DNA from: Neodontobutis hainanensis
Taxonomy: Eukaryota > Chordata > Actinopteri > Gobiiformes > Odontobutidae
Assembly (NCBI GenBank): GCA_024349245.1
Contig: JALDNG010000020.1
Coordinates: 376,501 to 440,500 of the forward strand
DNA: 64,000 nt
Reading direction: 5' to 3'
Part shown: one piece after another, positions 1-12,989 of the stretch
Layout of the letters: each line of letters begins with the position of its first letter
How positions within the stretch are numbered: the stretch's first letter is position 1
Translations under genes and position numbers: made by a program
The notes under the pieces: model-generated
What the model saw: only the letters and a program-made list of their open reading frames with translations
Told to the model about the DNA's origin: nothing
Databases searched by the model: none

Positions 1-141
1 TCTCTCTCTAAAGTCTGATGTGGCCAGCTGGACTTGTTGTATTTACACCTGGTATTTACTTTAACCTCCTGAGATCACATTAGATCAGGTCTTCTTCATG
101 TCTGCAGTTTTAATGTTTCTCTTTTGTGTGTCTCCCTCCAG

Positions 142-420
142 TTTCTGCTGTTACTGGGCTGCTTCGCTCTCTTCTGGTCTCTCTACTGCACACTGGAGGT
201 GACCCTGGCCCATGTGGACTTCAGGGAGCTGCTCTGTTTCAGCAGGAGGCGAGGCGGACACAGGGCGGCTGCTCTGAGCTCTCAGAGGGAGCAGAACGTG
301 GAGGAGGCGCTGGGAGAGACCGAGCGAGGCAAGGAGCGAGATACGGAAGAGGAGCTACAAGCAGTGGTGGACTCTGAGGCCAAAATGCCTCTTTTGAATG
401 GAGCACGAGTGGAAACGTAG
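142..420 (+). CDS. pcsk7: Proprotein convertase 7-like, last exon only (partial)
   Basis: This exon opens after a pyrimidine-rich tract ending in CAG, is in phase 0, and ends at TAG. It encodes the end of one membrane helix (FLLLLGCFALFWSLYCTLEV) followed by a cytoplasmic tail of about 70 residues rich in Arg and Glu. The helix/tail junction FW-x-LY-xx-LEV-x-L resembles the transmembrane end of PCSK7, a Golgi/endosomal subtilisin-like convertase that cleaves proproteins after basic residues. The catalytic part lies outside the window. The tail-to-tail neighbour is transgelin, the same arrangement as mammalian PCSK7-TAGLN, and this supports the call. A membrane-proximal Cys (LLCFS) could be palmitoylated, as in mammalian PCSK7. 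The similarity is over a short region recalled from memory, so the name is likely but not certain. Confidence 0.72.
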   Translation, partial: FLLLLGCFALFWSLYCTLEVTLAHVDFRELLCFSRRRGGHRAAALSSQREQNVEEALGETERGKERDTEEELQAVVDSEAKMPLLNGARVET

Positions 421-551
421 CAGTAAATGAGAGGATATACTCTGAATCAGTACGTTTACATGGACAGTAATTACACCACTTTCTCTGGCTCAAATACAAA
501 AAAAAGAAGTGACCAAAGTTTATCAGACTCTGCTAAGATGCATATTTACAG

Positions 552-557
552 AATAAA
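552..557 (+). terminator. Candidate polyadenylation signal of pcsk7
   Basis: AATAAA lies about 130 bases after the pcsk7 stop codon, on the coding strand. Other A-rich hexamers follow, so the real 3' end could be further downstream. Confidence 0.4.
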
Positions 558-559
558 TA

Positions 560-3500
560 TAGTATGTTAGTGGACCATTTTCTATTTGACTTAATAGGTC
601 ACATAAATGGGAAAACATACATAGGACTTTATTTTCTCAGGACACTTGTGTCAGAGAAAGACATTAGCCAGAGTTTTATTTAGGTGGCAGCTAACTGGTC
701 ACATGTTGAATAGGAATGTCCTGAAAGCCTTTTTTTCCAGAAGCAGTACTTAAAATTGAGTACTTCCCAATACTTAGTATAGATATAAATACTTAATATT
801 TGTCAGATGTTTTATTATAGTGTCTTGTTTTAAAGGACACAGTTTCAATCCTCAGAGCATTTTTTCTAATTTGCTCTACTCTTATCATCTTTATTTATAG
901 TAAAACAATAAAAATAGGCAAAACTGAGTGAGGAAAGTACTCGTCTGGCAGTCTCAGTTGAGGTCAAATAAGTAAAAGAGTCTTCAGGAGAACTGGTGTC
1001 GGTATCTGGACCAGTTGAATACTATAGAGAACAGGCAAGGCAGTTTTATTTATACAGCACAATTCATACACTGGGTTATTTATAAGAATAAAAGGACAAT
1101 TTGCAAAATTTAGATTAAGAAACAAGACAAATTTAAACATTTTAAAAGAAGCGTGCAGATAAATACCACTTTAAGTTGTAATGGTTCACAGAACACATCT
1201 AAAATACTGAATAGAAAGAAACATTCTGATACGCTGTGACATTTAGGCTTATGGCAACGTATTTGACCAATCAGGAAGACATACACGAGGCAATTTCATT
1301 TGTCAATTCACTTTTCTATATCAAGTTATAAAGCCTTTGTTTCTAATATGACACTGAACACGCCTTCCTCGCCTTGTAACATCTTATCTGTTTCATAATG
1401 TGTGTTGTGCTTTGAGATTGAAATGAGTACAATTTCTCCTGGACTAAGATCTTTCCATCGATTTTACAAGTCAGGTTTTAATCAGACTAAAAGATCGTCT
1501 GTGCCTCTCAGGCGTTAGACCCAGACTGAGCTGAACTCTCTCTGGATTTACCGAAAACAAGTGGCCTTTTTGACCGGACCGATGGAGTGTGTGGTTACTG
1601 CGCTTCTGTTCCCAAACGCATATCTCTTGACTTGAATTGGCCAGTCACAATTATGTTGTTCACACGAAGAACATCAACATGACAAATCCTCTGAGAGTTG
1701 GTGCTTTTAATGCAGTGCTGGTAAAGTAAAAATTAGTAGTATTTAAGTAAGGTCTCAGGTCTTTTCCTTCACAGCAGCTGATGAGACTCCCTCACACTTT
1801 GGCAGCAGGATTGATGGCAGTGTTGCTATAAAGTACATTAATTTATCATAAAATAGTATCCTAAATGCGTTCTAAGTTTTCCAGATTTGCACCTAGCACA
1901 AAGCTGACAATTTACCAACGGTTTAAAACTCACACGGCACTGTCTTCTAGATTTGTTCCTACATTTACATTATGGAGCGTTATTTTTCCTTTTCTACGAT
2001 AGGGTACCATTAAAATGACTACGAGGCTAATCAGGCTATGTATTTCAGGACAAATGAATATCCATTTGGACATACACTAGTAGAAATACATTATTTAAAC
2101 TTGAGACATGTGTTTCTTTGGGGCCTATTGTGTTTTCTGTGTCTCTTGCTCAGTTGATTGGAGAAAGGGCTAATGGCTCTGGTCTGCACTTAAGTAACCA
2201 CATGACTAAAAAAATGCATTTTATAAAGCCATGTATTCATTTGTTCAGGAAAGACTGCTTCTCGGATATTTTTTTAACAAGAACGTAGTCCATTTATTGT
2301 TCTTAATCGTTAGTATATGTAGTTTATTTGAATCAGAATATGTGGCATTTATTTGGCCTGTTGTTCTTTTATGTAGGACTTCAAGCCTAGATCAAAGGTG
2401 TTCAGAGGGTTTTAGTGGAAAAAAAGGGTGGGATATGTGTTTAATTGGAAACGTGCAATATGGAAATGTGTGGATAATGAGCATTAGGTCTTTTATCAAG
2501 TGTCTTAGGGAGTTACTCGTTCAAAAAGGGGCTCAATTCTCTCACATGTTGCTGGACTTTTGTATTTTCTGCAGGTATGTGTTTGATAAACTACTGAATA
2601 AGTACATATAAAGCTAAATAAATAAATATGTTTGAACATTTCTATCAAGTGTTTTTAAAGTTTTAAAGAGTTATAATTTTCTAATGTAAAAGCTTGGGGT
2701 GAAGATGGATGCTGTGTTTTGCTGTGCAAGTCACAGTTGAATCGGAATAAAATACTTCCTCAGACTTCAAAAGTGTTTTTTTGTCTCAATTTTGTGCCGT
2801 TTAGAAGCATTTAGGCACATACAGTATGTTGTTTTAGAAGAAACAAAAGGCCAAACTCATTCACATATCCATCGAATCCAGATAAATGCATAAGAAGTGT
2901 TCAAATGGAATTCTTAGGGTTATCTGGTCACTCAAGATGCATTCAGGACACAGCTCATTCAAATCTTCCTTTAAGTCTGGTCACACTGTTTGGAGCTCCG
3001 TGGGTTAAAGGGGCCTTAAAGCAAGTGTGTGTTTTTATGGCCCAAAGACTTTTGTTTTGACAAGAGAAAACCTAAGACAGAAAATGGGCTGTTTCCCAAT
3101 GACCAATCAGAGAGAAGTAAAAAGAAATGTAATATAAGTAAAAAGTAATAATAAAAATGTAATAAACCCCACTGCAAGTACAAAGCTATTTCTCAAGCTG
3201 CTTCTAGAAGGTTGTTTTACCCTAATCCTTCAAAATTTAGTACAAATTGTGGGAAAATGGCATTTCCGTTCTTCTTGTTTCAGTGAACACTAGTTTTAAC
3301 AGGAGTGCTTACGACTGTTGCTATGAATAGAGTAATCTTTAGGGATGTACTGATTCCACTTTTTTCCATGAGTGTAAGAACCTTAAAACATTTATAGCAC
3401 TTAATATAATTGAATCATACACATATACAGTGCTATACTGGTGAATAAAACCTCATAAAGAAGCTTCCTCATTAACGTGTCATTTATTAAAGGTGTAGCG

Positions 3501-3990
3501 GTAGTGTAGTGTGCAAACCTGTCAGCCAATCAGAAAAGAGCATGAGATATATGTCTGTGATGTATAAAATCATGGTAGTTTCCACATTTTCTACTTTCCA
3601 ATAGTTACAGTTTAGTTGATAAAATACTGACCACAATAACCACACTGCACTAAAAGAGTTTAATAACCTTTTAATCTAAATGAGCAGTATGTGACCCTTT
3701 GGATCAGTATGACATATTTTTCTTTTATAATGTTAAAATCTCATGAATATTTACTATGAAAACAATAGGAAAAGACTCACAGAGAACAAGGTGTGAAGGT
3801 CATGATCCTCTGTGTTATATAGTCTCACTTTATTATTTAAGATACTTTTGGAGATGACATCAAAATGATATAAATGCAAACGTGCCTCAGAGACTTATGG
3901 GAGGTGCTGTATTACCCACCAGCACTGAACTCCACCCATGTTAATGTCAAGCCCTATTTAACTGTAGTCCAATACAACTTTCAAATTAAA
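560..3990. other. Intergenic stretch without a supported gene
   Basis: AT-rich sequence between the pcsk7 stop and the transgelin 3' UTR. It may hold the pcsk7 3' UTR. Open frames here, such as 2231-2611, have no recognisable domain, flanking splice pattern or compositional sign of coding. Confidence 0.5.
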
Positions 3991-4047
3991 ATGACCTCAG
4001 AGACAAAATCGAATAAATACCAAAGACAAAGTTTTCTCAAATCATTA

Positions 4048-4053
4048 TTTATT
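4048..4053 (-). terminator. Candidate polyadenylation signal of tagln
   Basis: TTTATT on the + strand is AATAAA on the gene strand, about 355 bases past the stop. This would give a 3' UTR of ordinary length. Confidence 0.4.
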
Positions 4054-4408
4054 AAGAAAATTTACAAAAAAAAAACAGCTGATACATCCTGCAGAGTTTC
4101 AAGGGAGTGTTTCAATACAGAATTTGTTTTTCTGCTTTATTGTATTTATAAAATTTAAAAAAACAATGTTACATAAAGACAATAATAAATGTTGCTGACA
4201 TCCGACTTTACATCATCTGGGACTTTAATTATTTTGTTTCCCAGATGTGCTACAGTAGCTCTGGATTAGCCTCTTGTATTTTGACTGGTAAGACTAATGT
4301 TTGGTTGAACTGATTGAAAAATTGAATTAATAAAAACTGTACTGGACCATTCTTCGGTTACACGCAGTAACTTCTCTGGCGTAAGGCTGAAGAAGTGAGC
4401 AGATGGTT

Positions 4409-5968
4409 TTAGAGGATCTGCCGAGGTCGTCCGTAGCTCATACCCTCCTGAGAGGCGCCTTTGTTGGAGCCCATCTGGAGGCCAATTACATTTTTACCTG
4501 CCTTCATCTGCTCATCGCTGAAGTCTCTCTTGTTCTCCTGTGCTTTCCTGTAATTTACAAATGATCAAAAATGTCAAAAGTGAGCTCCTTTTATTAGGGT
4601 TTGTTTCATTGTTGGGACTCACTTGAAGAACCAGGTTGGGTCTCCTTTGTATGTGCCCTCTTCTTTGGTGACGGCCAAGCTGCCTAAAGCTGACAGGGTC
4701 CTCTGTACAGCCGCAAGGTCTTTACCTGAAACACAACAAGCACATTCAACTCATTTTTCAATAAAAGGCTTTTGTCACTGTCTAAGGAACTTGCCTCATT
4801 CTTGGATGTCAGGACTAACTAAGACCACAACTGGTATATTTGTCTGTTCTTGGGGTTCTCTTTCACTAACCTCCATGAGTCTGGACTGGGATTTGTAGTG
4901 TCCCAGTGTTATATCGTCTCACATTATTATTTCTGATAATACTTTAGAACTAAGACTCGTTCGCACTAGTTTAACTTCCTGATGGTGCAGTGGAGTTTCT
5001 ATCACTGTACACTTATCTGGGGCAGTCACAGACAAGATCAATGAAGCTAAATCTCTGTCTCTAACCTTCCCAGAGGTCCACCGTCTGGAACATGTCGGTT
5101 TTGGTGACGCCGTATTTCTCTGCGGCATTCAAGAACTGGGAGATCTGCTCCATTTGTTTGAAGGCCATTGTCGAGCTCTGGATCTTCTTGACTGGTTTAT
5201 CTCCAGGAAACAGACTGTTAATCAGCTCGCTCAAAATCTGAGGAAAAAAACGTCCAGGTAGTGAGTGAATGATGTTGTGTTTTCTGATCTATTAAAGGTG
5301 CAGTGTGTAAATTGTTTTGGGATACAGTTTTGTACATTTGTCAATGTTAAGCAGTGTATCATCCTCCCACTAGAACACCCTTTGCATTTGTCTAACTTCG
5401 ATAAATAGACATTTAGTGGAAGAAACCATTAGATTCGTGAACTTTTTTCACTGCCCAGATAAAAAAAACTTTAAGAAATGTTAAGAGCAATTTTTATTTT
5501 TATTTTTATATAAAATACATTAAATTATGATAGTAATGACAAACATAAAATAGGAATTAGAAATAATAAAGTTTCAAAGTATTTATAACCATAAAACACT
5601 GGACCAGTAAAAAAGGTCACATAAAAGTTTTGGAAAACCCTTTAATGATGATTTACCGTCTCTATTACTATAATATTTGTCTTTTAAAGTAATAAAAGTT
5701 CTGTTTGCTCTCATGGGTGCTTACAGGCTGCATCAGGTGCATTATTGCCAAAAACTACACCCTACACCTTTAAATGTGCAGTACTCACACATCCGTCTTT
5801 GAGCCAGGTCTGGAAGCCCATCTTTCCCGGCTCTGGTTTCCCCGCATCAGAGCCACACTGACGGCTGATCCACTCCACCAGGATCTGCTCCAGCTCCGGG
5901 TCGTACTTGCTGTCGATCTTGTCCTGAACCTGCCGACTCAAGCCGTACGAGGGGCCTTTGTTAGCCAT
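4409..5968 (-). CDS. tagln: Transgelin (SM22-type calponin-homology protein), complete coding part
   Basis: Four coding exons (5789-5968, 5066-5237, 4623-4725, 4409-4547) join in phase to give 197 residues, close to the family's 199-201. The N-terminus MANKGPSYGLSR and the C-terminus YGRPRQIL are family hallmarks. A calponin-homology domain spans roughly residues 24-135, with the motif FKQMEQISQFL, and one calponin-like repeat (GLQMGSNKGASQ) lies at about 174-185. Transgelins bind and bundle actin and mark smooth muscle or motile cells. The C-terminus reads EGMSYGRP where relatives have GMTGYG, so one residue is missing. Paralogue assignment (tagln versus tagln2/3) rests on MANKGPSYG and on the pcsk7 neighbour. 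A long intron separates the ATG exon from a probable untranslated exon near 12.8 kb that has CArG boxes. Confidence 0.93.
5292..5773. mobile_element. MITE-like element with TTAA ends in the tagln intron
   Basis: The left end TTAAAGGTGCAGTGTGTAA and the inverted right end TTAAAGGTGTAGGGTGTAG match at 16 of 19 positions, and both begin with TTAA, a possible target duplication. The roughly 480-bp interior is AT-rich with no open frame. It occupies nearly the whole intron between the first two coding exons of transgelin. A similar end (ctacacactgcacctttaa) occurs at about 9455-9474. The superfamily (piggyBac-like, from TTAA) is inferred. Confidence 0.6.
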
Positions 5969-7754
5969 GCCGACTCCCTGAGAGTTAAGACAGGGATGGA
6001 GTAAAACAGTGGATCAGACGATGAAAGGAAGGGAGATGAGGGTAAGGCATGGGATGAACAGAAAAAAAAGAATACATCAAAAACATGTCATGGTTTGCAT
6101 TAAAAAAAAGACTTTGACTTTGTTTACACTGTCCTCAAAAGTGGCTCAAGACAGATTTTTATTTGTTCATGTCATTGTGAACAGCCTAAATTATAAGTAA
6201 TATATTATTAATCACCTTTGAGTCTTGTATATATCCTAATAATATTTAAGCATATACTGTATATTCTTAACTTTGCCCAAAGCATGAATAGTGTGGCGTT
6301 GTTATGATGTGTTATAAAAATGGACAAAAAGGGGCACTTTTATCTTCAGTGTGAACATAGCCAAAGAGAGAGAGAAATAGGTACAAAGCAAAAACATGTC
6401 TGGGATAGTAGTTTGAAAATAACACCAGGCGACGTTCACACTGGCCTCAAACATGGCCTCCATTAGATTATTTTATGTCATTGTGAACAGGTCAAACCAC
6501 TGTTTTGATTTGTTTTGTAAAACACATGCAGATTAATCAAAATGTTAAAAATATATATATGTTATACAGTTTTTGAGACAAATTTTTAAATTGGCCCTTA
6601 CATCCAAACATTTACAGTGACAAAATAATTTAAAACAAAAAAATGACAGACTCAGCTACTCAAAAGTTTGCAAAGGCTATAAATACAACTTCATAGTTTC
6701 TTACTCTCCGTTAAGTTGTGTTTTTAGAAACTTTGCAAACTGAATACGTACTCAGGTCATTTAGGTTTTTTAATATATTTGAATTTTCATTTGTAAATGT
6801 TTGGGTATAAATGCCTTTATGGCCATCTTTGAGTCCAGTGTGAACACAGCCAGTGCTATTCTTGTAAATTTTCATACTTTTATTTTACTTATATATTTGC
6901 AGTAAACAAAGGTATATGCAACAAACAAGCAAGCATAAGTGTGTTGACAAATAAAATATAAAGAGACTGTACTTTAACAGTTTTTAAGAAGACAATGTGA
7001 CGCTTTGTGTAGCTTCTCATTATCTGACCAGAAAGCATTTATTTTATTACTGCCGTAAACAAAGCTCTATGCGACAACATGCAGTGTCTAATTACTGCCA
7101 TTTTAAATACTCCTTGTTTCATGCATCATGTCAAAAGCACAGAAGCTCCTTTTCTCTGTTTGTGTCTTAAAAGCTTTGTGTCCCCTACTGCACCCCATAA
7201 ATGGCATAAAGACTAGTCCTAACTGGGGCACAGTGTGAGCTTTGCAATAGCCAGCTCATTTTTCCCATCCACACTCTCGCATTCATCGTCCTTTTATCTG
7301 TCAGCACATAAGTCATTGCCAGCGCTTTTTTTTCTTTTGTTTTTTTTTTGCTTTTGTATTTTGCTTTTGAGCCTCCAGCCAAGTGCAACACCCATATCAC
7401 AGCGCTGTCTACACCATATCACCTTTGCTGCCATCGTGATGTCTTCAACTTCCTGTTCCTAAAGAGGAGGTCAAAGTTTAGATGTAAAAGGTCAATCCTA
7501 GGAGTCCAAGAGGTAAGTCACTTTTGTTTTTATATTAGCTATCAAAACCAGAAGATAGATATTTTCCAGGAGACAAGGTTGAATCACACACTTTTATTTG
7601 TGTTTTCTACAAATGTCCCAACTTAACAAAAGAGTTTGTTAAACTGTTATCAAACTGAGCACTGCTGAATGAAGCACACTTATGTTTCCTTTTGAGAACA
7701 AAGGTGTTGGTCATTTTTATAATCTAACGTGGACCTACCATGTGACAAATCCCC

Positions 7755-7815
7755 TTGGTGTACTCATAGACAACAGTATGTCCCTGCAGGGCTACCGTAG
7801 GTGCTCACAGGCAGT
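7755..7815. repeat. Short interspersed element, TGTCCCTGCAGGGC family, copy 1
   Basis: catagacaacagtatgtccc, tgcagggctaccgtaggtgc and tcacaggcag are repeated at 30236-30280, 54935-54980 and, inverted, 57660-57710. The four copies agree over about 40 bases. Confidence 0.6.
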
Positions 7816-7844
7816 AGAAAAGAAAGTATTAAAGAGTGAAACTG

Positions 7845-8480
7845 TTTAAACCACTTAAGACCAGTTCAAATCCACTTATGACTACTTTAATCCACTGAAA
7901 GTCCTAGATAAACCTTGTGAACCCTGTCTAAATCCAATCATACACAGTTTAAAGCAGTTCAGAATCAGTAGGTGACCACATTAAAAAACTTAAATAACCC
8001 ATTCAAATCAGGTTATCACCTGTTTAGATCTATTTAAACCTCAATTAAGGACCAAAGTAAGAGACTTTAACCCTGTTCAAATCTAGTTAAAATCACTTTA
8101 AACCTCCTTTAAACAGTTTAAAGTTTGACATTAACTGCTTACATGTCCAAATATAATAACACACAGTTTTTACCTGTTCAAAATCATTTTTGTCCAATTT
8201 AAATTGCTTAGACCCCATTCAAATTCTGTTTCAACCAGTTTCGAGACATCTAGACCCAATTAAAAACTCAGTTAAGAGGCTAAACCTGTCCAAATCAAGT
8301 TAAAATCAGTTTAAAACCTGTTCAAAAATGGTTTACGCCTGAGATAAACTGTGTAAAACCTGTCAAAATCCAATACAACAGACCTTAAACCCATTCAAAA
8401 TCAGTTGTCCTAGTTAAAACACTTTAAAGCTGTCCATAACCACATTTATATACTGAACTTTACTTTACTACAGTTTAACT
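7845..8480. repeat. Degenerate quasi-tandem repeat in tagln intron 1
   Basis: About 630 bases are built from loosely repeated words such as GTTCAAATC, AGTTTAAA, AAACCTG and AATCAGTT at irregular spacings of roughly 20 bases. It looks like an old, strongly diverged minisatellite. No frame is open through it. Confidence 0.55.
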
Positions 8481-9234
8481 TGGTCATCATTGGCTACAGT
8501 TATTCAGTTTAAGGCCACTCTGAAAAAAAAATACCAAAGCTAATATATTTTCAGCTCTAAGCCTATTGTATACTGTGACTTAAAACACTCTATACTATTT
8601 GCATTATTGTATTTCAGTCTGTATTATCCTCAGACGATGGCCACCAGCTCTGTTTCATATTCCAACTATTGCCTAAAGAGCTTTTCCAAAACCGCAGAAC
8701 AATACCAGTGCGAGGAAACACGCTCTCTTACAACATCTGACCACAAAAACACATCCTCTCCTTCTCTCTTCACAAACATCCCGTAGCTCTTGTTATTTCC
8801 TGCGTCACTATAATCATTATTACAGAGCGTTGTTTTTCTGGTATGCACTTCTTTTTTCCATTTGGCTCTCAGTCTTAGCCGCGTAAACATTACTTTAAAC
8901 CACAAGTGCAAACCACACATTCACTTTTTTAAGTAGAGAATGTGATGCTTCTGAACATAATGCACTCAGTGGCCTTTTGCAGAGGATACACATCATATTT
9001 TTAGAGTTTGGTTTATTCATGGTCCGTACAGTGGGATTTATGTGCATCGTGGGACCCTTTGTTATGTTTGGGACACTGCCCAGATCTAATAAGTCAGAAT
9101 TTGAACAGGTTTCTGGAATCTGAAAACACATCAGTATAACTCCTCGATTCAGCTGTATCTATTAAACAGATATATTAACTTCTTTTTAGTAGAGTATGTG
9201 AGAAAACAAGACCTCGAGATGTTATCTAGGCTTC

Positions 9235-9475
9235 ATTATCAAGGATTTTAATCGATGAGATTTTTTAGGAGCATTCCCATTGGTTGATGATGATGTCAGT
9301 AAGGCAGTTTTGGCGGCTGATCTGAAGTGTAGCTTATTTACTGAGCGCTGAATACGTCTTTTGCCAATTTAATCACGCAATGTTTTAACGAGAAAGAGAA
9401 AAATTGCTGTTCTGATGCGGAAGGAAAGAAGGGGTGTGGAACTGCAGTCTGAAACTACACACTGCACCTTTAACT
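9235..9475. repeat. Dispersed repeat copy, partner of 57235-57365
   Basis: The run ggattttaat-gatgag followed by gagc-ttcccattgg and gatgatgtca occurs here and again in a cfb intron at 57235-57365. An inverted, weaker match (ccaatgggaacgtcc) is at about 21578. The right end carries the TTAAAGGTGCAGTGTGTAG terminus seen in the tagln intron MITE. Confidence 0.45.
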
Positions 9476-10133
9476 AATCTTTGTTCGTACATTTCTCTTA
9501 TTGTTTAAAGGACATTGCAGGCCATGCTTTTTATGTTGTTTTATTTTGCTTTTCTGATTTTTGCCACAGGATTTGAAAGCCCACACCCCAGCATTGTTTC
9601 TAGTTCACATTCTTTTGGTCGTAGTAACACTGCACTACAACTTTAAAAAACTAATTATTAATACATTTAGTATTAATATTTATTTAATTAATATCCTCAA
9701 TATAACAAAAATGCTCACTTAAAATCATTAAAGCATGTAATAATAAGAACATGTGCTAACTCTTTCTACCATTATCGAGTTTTTAGTAAGATATAATAAA
9801 AAATCTATTGACATCATGTCTATGGCACAACAAAACTATAACAAATAAATGTGAAAAATGGAATAAATATATATATCTAAAGGTGCAGCATTTAGTCAGA
9901 TAGTGAGCACAAAAGGTATTTTGTGTGAAGACTAATCGTTGGGCTTGGTTTGTCTGCTCTTTTGTAGAAACAGGAAACTAACGGCTCCTTTCACTGTGTT
10001 GTATGCTTTAAGTGCAAATAAATCATTAATCCCTGCTTTTAAGAGTCCTCAAAAGTCTTATCCCACAGCCATGACTTCACCAGCTCCGTCTCCCATTCTT
10101 CGGTTTGCTGTGTTGTGCGGTCGTGTTGCACTC

Positions 10134-10147
10134 GTTGCCACGGTAAC
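10134..10147. promoter_or_regulatory. Near-perfect RFX X-box
   Basis: GTTGCCACGGTAAC matches the palindromic RFX-binding consensus (GTTGCCATGGYAAC) at all but one central base. It sits in a small island of higher GC inside the long first intron inferred for transgelin. RFX factors drive ciliary and MHC class II genes. Whether this site is used is unknown. Confidence 0.4.
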
Positions 10148-11281
10148 GGCTCTCAGTGCCAGAACAGGAAGCCGGAGTTAGGGCTGTGGTGGATGTGGGT
10201 TGGCCTGAAGCCGATTTGCCGTAGATACACGTAACCATTACATAATGAACCGGGAGAGAGATATCGTTAAGGTTAAATCATTGTGACTGTATTTACCAAA
10301 GAAAAATTAACTCCACTTTACGCATCATTTTTTGTGTCTTATTTTTCATTTGAGCATTGTTTTCTTCCCTGTAAGTGTAATTTTGTACATTTTCTATCCT
10401 GTTCATTTGCTTTTTGTTTATTTTTTATCACTCTTGACCAGTTTAACTCTTTCTTAAAGCAGATAGTTTTCATTAAATGCAAGTGTTACATTGCCTCACC
10501 ATTGGTCCCGCCCCACTATTTGTCAATCACCAGTTTAGTTGAACTGTTGTCTGTATTTCCTCAGTTTTATGACCCCTGTTTGACACCAGCTGCACTTTAA
10601 GCTGCTCCATTACTTACACTATTCCACTTAATATAAAAACAGAACCTGTTGCTACTTTGACAAACTTAATGATGGACTTTTGAGTTTAGTCAGTCAAACA
10701 GCAATACGCTCCAAAAACTGGGCTCACTGTAGTTTATTTCTTTGCCTAAAAATACACAACTGTTCTTGAAGATCTTTGACTGCAAGGACTCAGTCAGATT
10801 GTGAGAATGAACTAGTTTTGTCTGGTTAAAGTGAGTGTTTACTATTGGCTGCTGCCCTTATCAAAGTAGGACAACACCCAGAGTCCAATTCAAGTCCTTA
10901 CAAGAAAACAGATGGTTTATTTGTCAGCACCACAGCATTGCACCAAAGAACATTTATCTCGTCTCTGCCTCTTTAACCAAGCTCCAGTGAACACTTGTAT
11001 GACTTAGACGTACCTCTAAACATGTATTTTGTTCGGGTTTGGTCTCGATTTAGCCTTTTAAAGATTGGTATTGTCCTTTATTCTGACTACATTCTTGTCT
11101 TGTTCTTGACTACAACACTTAAAATATATTTTAGTATGTGTCCCATTGTTTTGTACTCTGGTCATTAAACCTTGCGGGGAGCAGCTCTTGTACATCTGAC
11201 TGATCCAGAGCCGACAGCCGAGGGGTATTTGCATGTGTAAATCCAAGTACAGTTACACACTGTTACTTCATTTAAATACAC

Positions 11282-11510
11282 AACTCTCCTGAAGCCAGTC
11301 TTTCTGTCTAAGGCCATGGCACAGGGTCACGTTCAGGCTCCAGTAACGTCACATGATGCATATTTCAGTGAATAGCAGTCTTCGTGTTTCAACATCATTT
11401 TTTCACCTGATTTTTTTGCCTGAACTTGTTTGAAATCCTTACACACTAGTTTATCCACGACTTCCTCAAGTGGTATAAGTGATCTGACAGTGCCTTTTTG
11501 TTACCACAGC
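11282..11510. repeat. Dispersed repeat, copy 1
   Basis: The stretch beginning aactctcctgaagccagtct recurs almost identically at about 14027-14075. After a diverged stretch, a second shared segment follows (cacgacttcctcaagtggta here, cacagcttcatttagtggca in copy 2). This points to two diverged copies of one element about 2.7 kb apart. Confidence 0.5.
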
Positions 11511-12139
11511 TTTGCAAAGTTTCATGTTTATCTAATGTCATTGGCTGAAACAACGACAAAACAACTATTTCTGTCGATTATAATCCATAAACCCATGTTA
11601 ATGTTTAAAAGCTATAACCTATAACATCTCTAATCATTGATTAAAGATGTTTCCTGTTACATTACGAAAGCAACACTGTTTTTCCAGGTGTAGGCCCACT
11701 AAAGGAGTAAACTCTAAAAACTCACACAGAACTGTTAAAGTACATTTGTGTTGATTTGACATGTTTAAAGATTTGTGTTCTCACGAAACAACAGCATGCC
11801 ATAGACTCAGAGATACACAGGACTGTCTCTTGACCCAGACTCACTGTGTATTTCAAATGAGTGTTAGTTTCCTTCTTACATTTTGAGAAACCTTTCAAAA
11901 TTAACTATTATTTTAATGATTTCCATATTTTGAATTCAAAGTGCGTAGTGCTGCTTTAAGAGTAACTTCTGTGTAAGATGTCCTACACAAGTACTTTTGT
12001 TAGAAATGTAAATAAACTAATTTCAGACACATGTTTATCAGTGACTCATTCTGAAAGAGACAGTTCTTATTCGTCTTGTGACTGTAACAAAGAATCATTT
12101 AGACTTTGAATAAAATATGTTCAAACAAAAACTCCCACT

Positions 12140-12560
12140 GCAGCAAAGAAATACTCTCGTACTAGGGCAGTATCGGAGGAGCTCAAATGAGTACAAGAAG
12201 CTCCTTTGCTGAGTACTAGCATCTTTATCTGGACAACCCCAGTTTTTACTTTAAACACATACACTCGACATGCTCTGATGGTTTTGTAATGCTATTTTTT
12301 TTACTTTTAACTATTGCCCAAAAACTCCTGGTGCAACAAACAAAACATTATCTCTCTAACACTATTTACCTTCCAATGCTCTTCCTTTGTTCTTATGAAA
12401 CTATAAACAGACTTACTTTCCTAAATGACCATCTAAATAAACTCTCTTTTAACAACAGGATAACACAGAAATAAGACTACAGTACTCAAATGGCTTAAAC
12501 GGGTACAAGAGGCTCTGATACTGCCGAGTACTGGGACCTCTATCTGGACAAGCCTAGTAT
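12140..12560. repeat. Imperfect duplicated unit (dispersed element)
   Basis: Two related blocks, at about 12150-12240 and 12470-12560, share the words gtacaaga-gctc, gagtact and ctctatctggacaa / tttatctggacaa. Each is followed by an A/T-rich stretch with -ttttaatgctattttt-like text. They are most simply two copies of a short interspersed element. Confidence 0.45.
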
Positions 12561-12791
12561 TATGCTCTTAGTTTTTGTTTTAATGCTATTTTTCTTTAAC
12601 TCCCGTCTTTTAAAAAACACAATGGCCCATTGTTGAACAAATAAAACATTACCATATCTTGATCTAAACTTCCAAAGCGTTTCACTGAGTCTTCAAACTG
12701 GATAACTACCCAACACAGCCATCTTAATAAACTTACAAACTCTCTCTTTTTAACTTCTTAACTCTCAGTATTAGGACAAAAGTATACTCAC

Positions 12792-12860
12792 TGTTTAAAG
12801 GAACGGGCTTCAGTGCTTTTGCTGCGGCAGATGTTGGACTGAGAGCTGGTCTGAGTCTGG
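12792..12860 (-). other. tagln: Probable noncoding first exon of tagln
   Basis: On the minus strand a GC-richer segment ends in a good donor (ACA then GTGAGTAT), with TTTTTAAG/TTTTAAGA TATA-like words just upstream (12875-12895) and CArG boxes beyond. Mammalian TAGLN also has an untranslated first exon followed by a long intron, so this is the natural first exon of the transgelin gene at 4.4-6.0 kb. The 5' boundary is a guess from the TATA position. No transcript evidence is available. Confidence 0.5.
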
Positions 12861-12989
12861 CAGGAACCTCCCTCTTAAAAACGCCGGCTTAAAAAGACCA
12901 GACGAGGCAGAGATGACTTCACTCTTTCGACTCTTACAGAGGGAGGGAGAGTGGAGGAGTACTGGGAGCTGGAAAATAGGAAACTTCGA

